DNA of 64,000 nt from GCA-003244245 sp963712995 (GTDB lineage Bacteria > Actinomycetota > Actinomycetes > Mycobacteriales > Pseudonocardiaceae): positions 62,001 to 126,000 of the forward strand of contig CAVQKH010000008.1 in NCBI GenBank assembly GCA_963712995.1. The letters are read 5' to 3'. The notes beneath the pieces were generated by a model. The model was not told the origin of the DNA, did not search any database, and saw only the letters and a list, made by a program, of their open reading frames with translations. This document shows positions 24,065 through 33,096 of the stretch, piece after piece; positions within the stretch are counted from its first letter, which is position 1; every line of letters begins with the position of its first letter. Made by a program: the position numbers and the translations under genes.

Positions 24065-26566
24065 TCAGCTATGGGAGCGGATCCACTCCTCCAACTGGTT
24101 CGCCTCGTCGTCACGATCCAGGGCGCGGAGGTCGGCGGCGAGGTTGCCGGCCGAGGTCAGGGTGCGGGGGTGGTCGTCGCCGAGCACTCGGCGGCTGCGG
24201 GCCAGGGTGTCTTGTTGGAGTTGGCGGGCCTGTTCGTGGTGGCCCAGGGCGTGCAGGTCGAGGGCGAGGTAGTTGGCCGAGATCAGGGTGAAGGGGTGGT
24301 CGTCGCCGTGCACTTGGCGGCGGCGGGTGAGGGTGTCTTGTTGGAGTTGGCGGGCCTGTTCGTGGTGGCCCAGGGCGCGCAGGTCTTGAGCAAGGTTGGT
24401 ACTCGAGATGAGAGTGAAGGGGTGGTCGTCGCCGTGCACTTGGCGGCGGCGGGTGAGGGTGTCTTGTTGGAGTTGGCGGGCCTGTTCGTGGTGGCCCAGC
24501 GCGCGCAGGTCACAGGCTAGATTGCTGGCCGAGGTCAGGGTGAAGGGATGGTCGTCGCCGAGCACGCGGCGGCTGCGGGTGAGGGTGTCTTGTTGGAGTT
24601 GGCGGCCCTGCTCGTGCTGACCAAGCGCGTACAGGTTTACGGCGAGATTGTTGGCCGATTCCAGGGTGTCGGGGTGGTCTTCGCCCAGTACCCGGCGGCG
24701 GTGGGTGAGGGTGTCGTCGTCGAGTTGGCGGGCCTGCTCGTACTGGCCCAGCTCGTACAGGTTTACGGCGAGATCGGCGGCCGAGGTCAGGGTGTCGGGG
24801 TGGTTCTCACTCAGCACTGAGCGACGCAGGCTCAGTGCCCGCTCGAACAGCGGACGGGCGGATGCAGGCTCCCCTCTTGTAAGCACATACGTCCCGGCGT
24901 GGTGGAGCAGCCAGCCGACGTCGTCTCCGGTCGGACGAAGGATGTGGCGTGCATTGGTGACGGCAAGGACGTGCGGGAGCAACTGTCGCCAGAGGGACCA
25001 GGTCGGCGGGTTGGCCCAGGGATTGTCCACTGGAACTGCGGCACGGAGCACCCGGATCGCGATGGTGGCCATGTCGTGCTCGCTGGGCTGGGCGCGCAGG
25101 ATGGCTTGCAGTAGCCGGTGCAGCTGCAGGTTGTCGGGCTCGACGCGGGCCAGTCCTCTTCGGCGTAGGAGCCGGGTCAGCTCGGTGAAGGCCAGCGGAT
25201 CGTGGGCCATGGTGGCGAGTGGGCCGGGTAGCCGGTCGGGATGGGTGGTGAACAGGGTGAGGGGGATCGGCTCAGGGGCTAGGTGGGCAGCCAGGATGAG
25301 CAGGTCCAACGCGGCCGGTGCTTGCGCAGCGAGCTGGTCGAAGACGATCTGGTAGCTGGCGGCCAGCGAGACCGGGTAGGTGGCGGGGGTTCCGTGGGCC
25401 AGCAGTTCCGCGGTGCGCTTGTCGAGTAAGGACAGGTAGTCGTCGGTGGGGATGCCGGTCTCGGTCAGATAGGCGGCGGCCTGGCTGAGCGCGAGGGGCA
25501 AGTCGCCCAGGGCGTCGGCGATCCGGTCGGCGTCAGCGGCGGCCAGGCGCGGGACGCGGCGCAGCAGTGTGATCGACTCACCGCGGTCGAAGATGTCCAC
25601 CCCGAGCGGGGTGGCCAGGTCGTGCCAGGCGGGGTTGCGGGAGGTGATCAGCACCTGCCCGCCACTGCCGGTGGCCAGGTGGGGGGTAAGCGCGGCGGGA
25701 TCCTCGGCGTTGTCGTAGATCAGCAGCCAGCGGTTGCGTTCCCGCAGCGCCCCCAGCAGCCGGGCCACCGCCGACGCGATGGGGTCGGTGGCCTCGGCCA
25801 GGCCCAGGGCGTGGGCGAGCTGGGCCAGCCGGTCAGGGATCAGCGTGGGTACTTCGGAGGGGATCCACCAGACCAGGTCGTAGTCGGTGTCGTGGCGGTG
25901 GGCGTACTCGATGGCCAGCGCGGTCTTGCCGATCCCGCCCATGCCGTGCAGGGCCTGCACCACCGTCGCCCGGTCGGTTCGCAGCGACGTGCGCAGGCTG
26001 GTGAGTAGGTCTTCACGTCCGGTGAAGGTGGCGTTGCGCGCGGGCACGTTCCACACTCGTCCGCCCCCGGGCCGCTGCGCCAGCGCCTGGAACAGCTTTT
26101 CGCTCAACTCCTCCGGGGTGGTGACCGTGGCGGTGGTCAGGCCACTGTCGGCGAGCCGGGCGCGAAACGCGTCCTGGCGGGCGGCGTGTTCGGAGTCGCG
26201 GAACAGATCCGCTGGGCCTTCCGCCTCGGTGCCCAGCAGGAACACCAACCGGGGCAGGCCACGCTCACCCGCGACCTCGAACTCCAACTCCGTGTAGGAC
26301 AGCTCCGGCCGGTCCCGCACCGGGGAGCCGTACCGGAACCCGACGATGGCCACATAGATGTCGGCGGTCAGCACCGTCTCCCGGCACACCTGCTCCGGGC
26401 ACTGGCCCCGCGCGGTGAAGTACGCCATGTCCCCGACGGCGTCCCCGGCCCGGGTGATCGCCTGCTCCGCCGCATCGACGAACGACCGGCGAGCGGGAAA
26501 CCGCCGCAACTCCGAGGTATGGCTCAAGAACACTCGCCGTGGCCGTGACGACACGCCTCGTAGCAT
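24065..26566 (-). CDS. STAND NTPase: DUF4062 / NB-ARC / TPR protein
   Basis: An 833-aa protein in three parts. Residues 10-115 are a DUF4062-type domain (RRVFLSHTSELRRFPA; AIVGFRYGSP; LSYTELEFE). Residues 180-480 are an NB-ARC ATPase with Walker A GMGGIGKTA and Walker B-like WLLIYDN. The C-terminal 250 residues are 42-aa kinesin-light-chain-type tetratricopeptide repeats (HPDTL..A.NLA..L..LG..EQARQL). STAND proteins are ligand-triggered switches, and many bacterial ones act in phage defence or regulation. Here no effector domain other than DUF4062 is visible. Several repeats are nearly identical at DNA level, so the sensor array is being homogenised. GTG 26554 is an alternative start. Confidence 0.85.
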   Translation of the reverse strand: MLRGVSSRPRRVFLSHTSELRRFPARRSFVDAAEQAITRAGDAVGDMAYFTARGQCPEQVCRETVLTADIYVAIVGFRYGSPVRDRPELSYTELEFEVAGERGLPRLVFLLGTEAEGPADLFRDSEHAARQDAFRARLADSGLTTATVTTPEELSEKLFQALAQRPGGGRVWNVPARNATFTGREDLLTSLRTSLRTDRATVVQALHGMGGIGKTALAIEYAHRHDTDYDLVWWIPSEVPTLIPDRLAQLAHALGLAEATDPIASAVARLLGALRERNRWLLIYDNAEDPAALTPHLATGSGGQVLITSRNPAWHDLATPLGVDIFDRGESITLLRRVPRLAAADADRIADALGDLPLALSQAAAYLTETGIPTDDYLSLLDKRTAELLAHGTPATYPVSLAASYQIVFDQLAAQAPAALDLLILAAHLAPEPIPLTLFTTHPDRLPGPLATMAHDPLAFTELTRLLRRRGLARVEPDNLQLHRLLQAILRAQPSEHDMATIAIRVLRAAVPVDNPWANPPTWSLWRQLLPHVLAVTNARHILRPTGDDVGWLLHHAGTYVLTRGEPASARPLFERALSLRRSVLSENHPDTLTSAADLAVNLYELGQYEQARQLDDDTLTHRRRVLGEDHPDTLESANNLAVNLYALGQHEQGRQLQQDTLTRSRRVLGDDHPFTLTSASNLACDLRALGHHEQARQLQQDTLTRRRQVHGDDHPFTLISSTNLAQDLRALGHHEQARQLQQDTLTRRRQVHGDDHPFTLISANYLALDLHALGHHEQARQLQQDTLARSRRVLGDDHPRTLTSAGNLAADLRALDRDDEANQLEEWIRSHS
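24169..24672. repeat. 126-bp tandem repeats coding for TPR units
   Basis: Units of 126 bp (42 codons) repeat through this stretch. The pair starting at 24295 and 24421 is almost identical over its length (GGTGGTCGTCGCCGTGCACT in both), while outer units diverge. Identity this high suggests recent duplication or gene conversion. Confidence 0.85.
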
Positions 26567-26729
26567 CCCACTGCCGGTCGGTGTGCGTGCAGCCTGCCGT
26601 CACCTCGTGGCCGGTGGGTAAACCGCCGTAGACGCTGGCCAGTCGCCGTCGAACTGGTCGCCTGGCGTGCGAGCGTCGGAGTGGTCAAGGAAGAAGGCAA
26701 CGAGAGTCAGGGAGGGGCACTCAAACTGG

Positions 26730-28121
26730 TCATGCGGCCAGTTTGAGCTTGCGGTCCAGTTCAGTGGAGAACTCGCGGACATAGGAGTTGGCCTTGCGGG
26801 TGCGGAGTTCGTCCGCGAGACGGTGCAGATTCGTCAGGCAGAACGGTGAGTGGACATGCGGCAGCCGCCCCAGAGCGATCCGTCCAATCTCGCACGCCTG
26901 CTCCAGCTCGCCGCGGCCAAGATGGGCTGTCGCCAGCGCTGCGCCCGACAGTAACGCGTCGCGCTGGTACAGGTGATCGGGTGCAGCGGTCGCTTCAGGA
27001 GTGAGCAGGGTGACCGCGTTGCCAAGATGACGTCGGTTGTTGTGGGAGCAGGCGCTCCCCAGGCTGACCTGGTGGAAGCCACCGGAGGCGTCGACAAACT
27101 GCGGACTGACGTAATAAGCCCACCGCGGCTGGTGACCGGTCGGATGCTCGACCAGCTCACGGGCCCGGCCGTAGGCCGCGTCGAAGCGGTCGGCATCACC
27201 GACGAGCGCGTAGCCAGAGGCGAGCCGACTGGTGACCAGAGCCTGGACAAGGGCGGGACTGCGGCGAGCCATCTCCACCCCGGCGGTACCCAGACTGATC
27301 GCGTCGGTCGCCTTCTCGCGGCTGGCGGCGTGGAAGGCCATCATGCTCAGCACGTTGGCGCCCAAGGCCTTGTCGCCAGCGTTGTGAGCGGCCCGCAGCG
27401 CGGTCAGGTAGTAGCGCTGGGACAGCCCGTGGCGTTCGGAATCGGCCGCCATCCATCCGGCCAACTGTCCGAGTTCAGCCAACGCGATCAACAGGCGCCG
27501 GGTGACCTGCCCGCCGTGATCGGCCGTACTGAGAAGTTGACCGACCACCTGGAACTGGGCGTGAACATAGGTGAGGTTCGCCCCGCCCCCGCCCTGCTGG
27601 TCATCAAGCTGGCGCAGCTGAGGGATTGTCTCCTCCACCTGCTCGATCAAGGTAGCGCCCACCTGCCCGCCGCCCAGGGCCGCGGCCAGCCGAGCCGGTT
27701 CGGTGTTCACTGCGATCCACGCGAGGTGGGTCAGGGCTGAGCCGCCCACCGCCATGAACACGCGACGATCCATCAATCCTCCGAGTAGCCAGTCGTGGAT
27801 GATGGCCACAGTGCCTGCCAGGGTCCACGGTATCGCCATCCCGTCGGTCGCAGGGATCAAACGTGGATCATGTGGAACGCATCCGGGCCATAGCTCGCCC
27901 ACCGTGATCAGCCGGGTGCCGGCTTGGGACAGCACGAACGCGGTCGCCTGACGCACCTCGTCCCGGCGCGGTTGATGACCTTTGAGCCACTTGTACGGCG
28001 CGGTCGGGTGGACTGCGCCGGTGCCGAGCACTCGGCAGATCTCCCGGCCCAAACGCTCGCCGCTCCAGGACAAGCAGGCCAAGAGCTGACTCAGCGTCTC
28101 GTTCGGTGCGTCGGCCGCCAT
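26730..28121 (-). CDS. Regulator-like protein with N-terminal HTH and helical repeat region
   Basis: From ATG 28121 (MAADAPNETLSQLLACL) the protein has 463 residues. The N-terminal 70 resemble an actinobacterial DNA-binding domain (GERLGREICRVLG, YKWLKGHQPRRDEV). The remainder is helical and TPR-like (ALRAAHNAGDKALGANVLSMMAFHAASREK), the architecture of NsdA-like regulators of Streptomyces. Upstream AAGGA fits this start; an in-frame ATG at 28148 is less likely. It is divergent from the XRE gene at 28311, with a shared 190-bp promoter region. The target is unknown. Confidence 0.7.
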   Translation of the reverse strand: MAADAPNETLSQLLACLSWSGERLGREICRVLGTGAVHPTAPYKWLKGHQPRRDEVRQATAFVLSQAGTRLITVGELWPGCVPHDPRLIPATDGMAIPWTLAGTVAIIHDWLLGGLMDRRVFMAVGGSALTHLAWIAVNTEPARLAAALGGGQVGATLIEQVEETIPQLRQLDDQQGGGGANLTYVHAQFQVVGQLLSTADHGGQVTRRLLIALAELGQLAGWMAADSERHGLSQRYYLTALRAAHNAGDKALGANVLSMMAFHAASREKATDAISLGTAGVEMARRSPALVQALVTSRLASGYALVGDADRFDAAYGRARELVEHPTGHQPRWAYYVSPQFVDASGGFHQVSLGSACSHNNRRHLGNAVTLLTPEATAAPDHLYQRDALLSGAALATAHLGRGELEQACEIGRIALGRLPHVHSPFCLTNLHRLADELRTRKANSYVREFSTELDRKLKLAA

Positions 28122-28310
28122 CGTCACGTCCTTGCCGTCGTGGATCACGTGTCAGCACGGAGCGTAAGCCGTAGATCACCAACAGCAGAGGAAGTTCAGG
28201 GTTTTCAGGGAACACTCCCCTTCCTTAGACCCGCCACGCAGCGAGACGGTGGTCACCCCCTGATTGTCGTGGTTACCAACACAACGTGCACAAACCGGAG
28301 GTCATCAGCC

Positions 28311-29069
28311 GTGGACAGCGAGACCCCACCCGAGAGCGCCGCCGTTCGCCGCAGCGCCGAGCAGCGCACACTCGGGCAGGTTGCCTATCAACATCTCGCT
28401 GACCGGACCTCCCATAGCGATACTGACCCAGCGCAGAGCGACCCGGTGACCGGCGATGTCAGCCGGGAACACTGGATCGTGCCGGTACACGGCCTGACCT
28501 GCACCGACCCCGACGGCACCGTGCAAGCGACCGCCCGCCGCGACGGCACCGTGATCCTCAACATGACCTGCGGGGATGCCCGGATCATGGGGTGGCTCGA
28601 CGTCTCCCGAGCGGCCCAGCTCTCCACGGGGATCTGGGAGGCCGCCGGGGCCAGCCAGCAGCTCACCAGGCACCTCGATGACCAGTCCCTCCTACCAACC
28701 CACGGATCAGGAGTCCGGCCGGTAGCAGGGCACCCACACCTCCACCGAAAAACACCACTCGGACGTAGCGTCCCGAGACCTCAGCGCAGGCTCAACCCGG
28801 TGAACCACGCTGCCGCGATAGACGCTGACGAAACGCAGACGACCGGCCAACGCATCCGGCTGATCCGCAAAGCCCAGGACAAGTCACTGCAGGTTATCGC
28901 CGGGCTGGCCGGGATGGGCAAATCCACCCTGCACCGCATCGAGCACGGACAACGCGATGTGACCCTTTCCGAGATCGTGGCACTGGCCAACGCCCTGGAG
29001 ATCACCCCTTTGAAGCTGATCAGACTGCCGATCCTCGCACCCGCCAACGGACCCACAGGCACGCCATGA
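28311..29069 (+). CDS. Protein with C-terminal XRE helix-turn-helix
   Basis: GTG at 28311 has GGAGG 9 nt upstream and opens 252 residues. The last 70 form a standard XRE DNA-binding domain (TGQRIRLIRKAQDKSLQVIA, then GMGKSTLHRIEHGQRDV). The first 170 are not recognised; they include a compact segment IVPVHGLTCTDPDGTV and AARRDGTVILNMTCG-like strands. A GTG at 28799 would give a stand-alone XRE protein, so two overlapping products are possible. It converges with the second glfT2. Confidence 0.6.
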   Translation: MDSETPPESAAVRRSAEQRTLGQVAYQHLADRTSHSDTDPAQSDPVTGDVSREHWIVPVHGLTCTDPDGTVQATARRDGTVILNMTCGDARIMGWLDVSRAAQLSTGIWEAAGASQQLTRHLDDQSLLPTHGSGVRPVAGHPHLHRKTPLGRSVPRPQRRLNPVNHAAAIDADETQTTGQRIRLIRKAQDKSLQVIAGLAGMGKSTLHRIEHGQRDVTLSEIVALANALEITPLKLIRLPILAPANGPTGTP

Positions 29070-29076
29070 GAGCGGC

Positions 29077-31188
29077 TCAGCCCTCATCTCGGGAAGCTGG
29101 ATGAGGGCTGCCCACTAACCCCGGGCCGGGACGGTCTTTCTGGTCGAACACCCGATCCCAGGACTCGACGGAGGTCAGGTCGGGGACCGCGGCGCGGTAG
29201 CGCTGCGCGGTGACGCTCCACTCCACGATCAGCCGCCGGTACAGGGTGATGGTGCGCAGCAACAGCGTGCGGAACTGCTGTGGGTCGCGTTTACGGAAGG
29301 CCACGCCACTGCCGTCGGCGTTGGAGACGGTGGCGGAGTCGACCATGCCGAGCAGGAACCACCGGGCGTTGCAGGCCGGCACGTTGATCTGCGGACGCTC
29401 ACGGGTGTGCGGTCGGGGTGCACGTAGGTGGTGGGAGACGGTGGCCACCGCGCGTTTGGCGATGGCCAGCGGCCGCACCGGCGGGTCGAGCAGGGCCTCG
29501 ATGCGCACCGGATCGAGCAAGGGCATGGGCAGTTGCTGGGCGGAGGAGAAGATCCGGGCGTCGTCGTAGCCCTCGCGCAGTGTGCGGACCGCGGGCAGCG
29601 CCTCACGCAGGGAGGCGAACAACCGCTCCGGCCCGGCGAGGAAGTCCTCGATCGATTTGTGGTGCAAAGCGACGGTGGAGTACTCCATCGCCATCAAGTG
29701 CTTGAAGGTGGTGCGGAAACCCTCGCGCACGATCGCCGGACGGACGTCGTACGGGCTGTGCAACGCCATGGTGATCAGCCGGTTGCGCAGGTGGAAGTAG
29801 GCCGTCCAGTCGGTGGTGTCGTTCTTGTCGGTCCAGGGCATGTGCCAGATCGCACAACTGGGCAGGGTGACGGTGGGGAAGCCGCACTCCCCGGCCCGCA
29901 GTCCGTACTCCGCGTCGTCCCACTTGATGAACAACGGCAGCGGCAGCCCGGTGCGCTCCAGCACCTCGCGAGGGATAAGGCACATCCACCAGGCGTTGTA
30001 GGTGGAGTGGATGCGGGCGTGCAGCATGCGTTGCTGGCGCAGCGTCTGCGCGGCGAAGTCGTGCCCGGAGACCGACCCCGGTGCCGGGCGCCAGAAGCTG
30101 GCCCGCAGATCCACGATCTCGCCCATGGCGTGCAGCTGGCTGCGGACCTGCAGGTTCAGCATCTGCGCGCCGACGATCACCGGCGAGGACGTGGCGCTGG
30201 CGAAGGCGTGCGCGCGCAGCACGCTGTCCGGCTCCAAGCGGACGTCGTCATCCATCAGCAGCACGTGCTCGATACCGTCGGTGCGCAGCGCCTCGAGCAT
30301 GCCCCGGGTGAACCCGCCCGAGCCGCCGAGATTCTCTTGGTCGATCACCACCAACCGCTCGCCCAGTAGTGCCGCGGCCGCGGCGAAGCGCTGATGATCG
30401 CGCATCTTGACGCTGCCCTGGTCGATGACGAAGACCTTCGCGACGACGTCGAGCACCGCCTGGTCCTCGGCCAGCGCCGCCAGTGCGGTGGCGCAGTCCG
30501 CAGGCCGGTTGAAGGTCGTGATCGCCACCGCCAGCGGGCGGACCGGCAGCGGCTCGTCGACGATCCACGCGGCGTCGGAGACGGTCAGCGAGTCCCGCCC
30601 GGTGGCGACGTCGAACCAGACCCACCCGCCGTCCTCGAACGGCGCAAGCGACTCCCGGAACTCCAGCTGGACCGGCTCGCCCCCGGTGTCGAGGTGCTTA
30701 CCCTCCAGGTGCACGACATCCCCGTTGGACTTGGAGCGGTAGAGATCCACCCGCCCGGCACCCCGCACGGTCAGTCGCAGCGCCACCTCCTCCACCCGGG
30801 TCCAGCGCTTCCAGTAACTGGCCGGAAAGGCGTTGAAGTAGGTGGCCAGGGACAGCTGGCAGGACGGCGGCAACATCACCGTCGACCGGGACACCACTTC
30901 CGCGGTGTGCCCGTACAGAGCCTCCGGCTCATCGAGGTAGAGCGGGCGCACCTCCGGCGGGTCATCGGCCCGGGGCATCACCACGCGGTGCAGGACCCGC
31001 TGCGGCACGACTCCCTCGGTGCTCGGGCCGACCTGCAGCGAGCTGACATCGGACAGTTTGCTGTCCGCGGCGTTGTTGCGCGCCGCCTCGCGGCGGGCCT
31101 CCCGCTCGATCGCCGTGGGGGCCTGCGCCGGATCGCAGCGCTGCGCCGTCATCTGGACCCGCGAACCGGATGCTTCACTAATCGTCAC
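29077..31188 (-). CDS. Second GlfT2-like galactofuranosyltransferase
   Basis: A 703-aa paralogue of the glfT2 at 19496: same N-terminal barrel (LATYFNAFPASYWKRW; PFEDGGWVWFD), GT-A core (TTFNRPADC), LLMDDDVRLEPD metal site, WDDAEYG, IWHMPWTDKND and C-terminal helices. It has a longer, charged N-terminus (AREAARREAARNNAA-like). It stands alone rather than in the PAP2-ubiA operon. All visible catalytic residues are kept, so it is probably active, perhaps with a different acceptor or chain length. The minus-strand stop lies in a hairpin shared with the converging gene. Confidence 0.9.
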   Translation of the reverse strand: MTISEASGSRVQMTAQRCDPAQAPTAIEREARREAARNNAADSKLSDVSSLQVGPSTEGVVPQRVLHRVVMPRADDPPEVRPLYLDEPEALYGHTAEVVSRSTVMLPPSCQLSLATYFNAFPASYWKRWTRVEEVALRLTVRGAGRVDLYRSKSNGDVVHLEGKHLDTGGEPVQLEFRESLAPFEDGGWVWFDVATGRDSLTVSDAAWIVDEPLPVRPLAVAITTFNRPADCATALAALAEDQAVLDVVAKVFVIDQGSVKMRDHQRFAAAAALLGERLVVIDQENLGGSGGFTRGMLEALRTDGIEHVLLMDDDVRLEPDSVLRAHAFASATSSPVIVGAQMLNLQVRSQLHAMGEIVDLRASFWRPAPGSVSGHDFAAQTLRQQRMLHARIHSTYNAWWMCLIPREVLERTGLPLPLFIKWDDAEYGLRAGECGFPTVTLPSCAIWHMPWTDKNDTTDWTAYFHLRNRLITMALHSPYDVRPAIVREGFRTTFKHLMAMEYSTVALHHKSIEDFLAGPERLFASLREALPAVRTLREGYDDARIFSSAQQLPMPLLDPVRIEALLDPPVRPLAIAKRAVATVSHHLRAPRPHTRERPQINVPACNARWFLLGMVDSATVSNADGSGVAFRKRDPQQFRTLLLRTITLYRRLIVEWSVTAQRYRAAVPDLTSVESWDRVFDQKDRPGPGLVGSPHPASRDEG
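29078..29110. terminator. Hairpin between converging genes
   Basis: CAGCCCTCATC (29078-29088) and GATGAGGGCTG (29100-29110) form a perfect 11-bp stem. It lies 9 bp after the plus-strand stop and covers the last codons of the minus-strand glfT2 copy. Probably a bidirectional terminator. Confidence 0.65.
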
Positions 31189-31979
31189 GTGATCCCTACT
31201 TCCGCGTGTGCCTGTCTTTGTGGGGATCCTCGCAGATCGGACCTAGTGCAACACATGGCGGTCCGCGGTGAGCGCCGGTAGACGTCTTTGGTCCGGCTCA
31301 TGCGGATCGATCCACCCCTGCGGCGAGATACGGCACAGCCGAGCCGCGGATATTCCCCTTTGGATATCAGGGGCGCACGTGTTTCCCATCACCTGCAAAT
31401 TCAAATCGACCGGAGTGAAATCAATAGCGAGATTCTATTACGATACGGTCACAATCGATGGGTGGCGTCCAGGTTCACCCGGCGTCTTCGACGAGCAAAC
31501 AACGACCAATCGGGCGAACTCCCCGACGTTGGTCACCGTTGGTGACAGCGCCGGAAGTAGCCATCTTCACCCCGAGTATCCGGGCCACTACCAGCATCAA
31601 CAGCCCCGCCTCGATCATCACGGAAGGAATCCGCACATTACTCTATTAGTGATCAAGATACACTAACGGGCTTTGATGGACATACAGTGACGATACACTC
31701 ACCGTACGGCGTCAGCAGACACTCTCGGTGACATAAGTATACCGAGTTGCGACGACTGAAGCTTCGTAGTACGAGTAAACATGTGACGGATCATCGTAAC
31801 GACCGGCTTTGTGAGTACGGCGCGGCCGATCAGAACGATCTTCGACTGGGGCGCGGATCCGCCGTAGGCGCCGTCACGGGGTGAGAGCCGCTTCGGGGCT
31901 TCATTTCCCTCGGGCGGAAAGAGGCATCCAGCGTCACCCAGGGAAAGAGTTCCTGGGACACGAAGTGGAGGAGGGGCAA
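31189..31979. other. Gene-poor AT-richer stretch
   Basis: I find no convincing gene in these 790 bases. Open frames on both strands lack ribosome binding sites and have low-information translations. The GC content falls visibly around 31380-31830. It separates the second glfT2 from the His-rich peptide and may hold their promoters or a decayed insertion. Confidence 0.5.
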
Positions 31980-32192
31980 ATGCGGGTCGGAGAGATCTTC
32001 TCACTCGGTGGCCACTGTGGCCATGACCACCATGACGGCGGTCATCACAAGAGCTACGGCGGTCGCCATTACGGCGGCGGTTACCACTACAGCGGCCACC
32101 ACTACGGGGGTCACCACTACGGCGGTCACCACTACGGCTACGGCGGCGGGTACCACCGTGGTGGGCTGCTGGGAATCAGAATCAGCCTCTAG
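31980..32192 (+). CDS. 70-aa His/Gly/Tyr-rich repeat peptide
   Basis: ATG at 31980 has a strong GGAGGAGGGG site upstream. The product starts MRVGEIFSLGGHCGHDHHDG and continues with tandem GGHHYGGHHYG units, ending in hydrophobic GGLLGIRISL. There is one Cys, about 17 His, and Gly and Tyr throughout. A short conserved N-terminus, repetitive middle and hydrophobic end suggest a metal-binding or matrix-type peptide, or a precursor peptide. A perfect terminator follows 27 bp later, so it is a one-gene transcript. The coding DNA also repeats (CACCACTACGGxGGxCACCA), so the middle may vary in length. Confidence 0.65.
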   Translation: MRVGEIFSLGGHCGHDHHDGGHHKSYGGRHYGGGYHYSGHHYGGHHYGGHHYGYGGGYHRGGLLGIRISL

Positions 32193-32218
32193 GAACTGGT
32201 CTCCCAGACCTTGACCCG

Positions 32219-32248
32219 GCCCTCGCTCCGCACCAGCGGAGCGAGGGC
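32219..32248 (+). terminator. Hairpin terminator of His-rich peptide gene
   Basis: GCCCTCGCTCCGC (32219-32231), loop ACCA, and its exact complement (32236-32248) give a 13-bp perfect stem. It also lies 39 bp after the end of the converging ferritin-like gene and may serve both. Confidence 0.85.
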
Positions 32249-32286
32249 TGTTGGCTCCTCAGGGCGCGAGCAGACTCGTCAACCGA

Positions 32287-33096
32287 TCATGTCACCGTCA
32301 AGGTGTCGAGCTTGAGCGCGTCGGTGACCCCGATGAAGGTGTCCGGGACCGGGTACTGACCCAGGACGAAATTCAGGATCGCGGCATGCATGGCCTCCAC
32401 CGGCTGGATACTGGCGGCGGTCATGATCCCGGCGGGATCGGAGACGTTCGCGGTGGCGAAGGTGTAGGTCTGCGCAGCGACGTTCTCCAGGTTCAGCGCG
32501 AGCCTGACCACGTCGGGTACCGACTTCGCGTTGGAGTACAGGACCAGCTGTTCCTGAGTGATCGACAACGGCACATCGTCGATGGTCGGTTTGCCTGCCT
32601 TGGACAGCACCGCGTTCCATGCCTGGGCATGATCGGCATGTTGTTTCATCACCGTCTGGATGAACACGGTCGTCGCCGGTGGCACAGTGCCCAGCTCACC
32701 GGCACCGGCTTTCTTCAGCGCCCCGCCGTAGGCGATGACAGCGAGGTTCTCCAACGCGGCGGCCAACGCCACCACCTTGAGATCGCCGGGGTAGGTCTCC
32801 GGCCGAGCCGGCGGTGGCACTGCCGGGGACGAGGGGCCGGGTTGGCCCGCAGGACCGCCGGCGCATGCCGCAGCCGCGCCCAGCGCCACCGCACCCACGG
32901 CGCCCAGGAAGAAGCCGCGCCGGGTGGACGGATTGTGCACGACGTGGCCAAGATTGCCGGCCAGCATGTCGAGGGTCTTGCGGAGCTGCGGGAACGTCGA
33001 GGTGTGCAGCTCGTCGAGCTCCCGGGTCAGCACGGCCAGTTCACGCTCACTGATCGCCATCTCGGCGGGCTGGACGCGGCGGGGGACATTGCTCAT
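32287..33096 (-). CDS. Tat-exported ferritin-like lipoprotein
   Basis: A 269-aa protein. A helical N-terminal segment of about 55 residues precedes a twin-arginine signal (STRRGFFLGAVGAVALGAAAACAGG) with a lipobox-like Cys, a Pro-rich linker and then a ferritin-like four-helix domain (ALENLAVIAYGGALKKA; KQHADHAQAWNAVL; LNLENVAAQTYTFA). The placement of the Tat signal about 57 residues in is unusual. The family (ferritin-like DUF4439/Ferritin_2 type) is often found next to WhiB and stress genes. It overlaps the upstream paralogue by 4 bp. Glu and His residues suitable for a di-iron site are present, but metal binding is not certain. Confidence 0.78.
   Translation of the reverse strand: MSNVPRRVQPAEMAISERELAVLTRELDELHTSTFPQLRKTLDMLAGNLGHVVHNPSTRRGFFLGAVGAVALGAAAACAGGPAGQPGPSSPAVPPPARPETYPGDLKVVALAAALENLAVIAYGGALKKAGAGELGTVPPATTVFIQTVMKQHADHAQAWNAVLSKAGKPTIDDVPLSITQEQLVLYSNAKSVPDVVRLALNLENVAAQTYTFATANVSDPAGIMTAASIQPVEAMHAAILNFVLGQYPVPDTFIGVTDALKLDTLTVT

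Noticed and set aside
24065..24900. Possible CRISPR-like array (regular repeats near 24.2-24.8 kb)
   Set aside because: The 126-bp period equals 42 codons of a TPR gene on the minus strand; no spacers and no cas genes.
24065..26566. FxSxx-COOH peptide system assignment for the NB-ARC/TPR gene
   Set aside because: FxSxx systems include similar TPR proteins, but no FxS-ending precursor or radical SAM partner is nearby, and the N-terminus is DUF4062-like.
31268..31666. 132-aa plus-strand frame in the gap before the His-rich peptide
   Set aside because: No ribosome binding site, no motif, and three overlapping frames of similar length with equally random composition.
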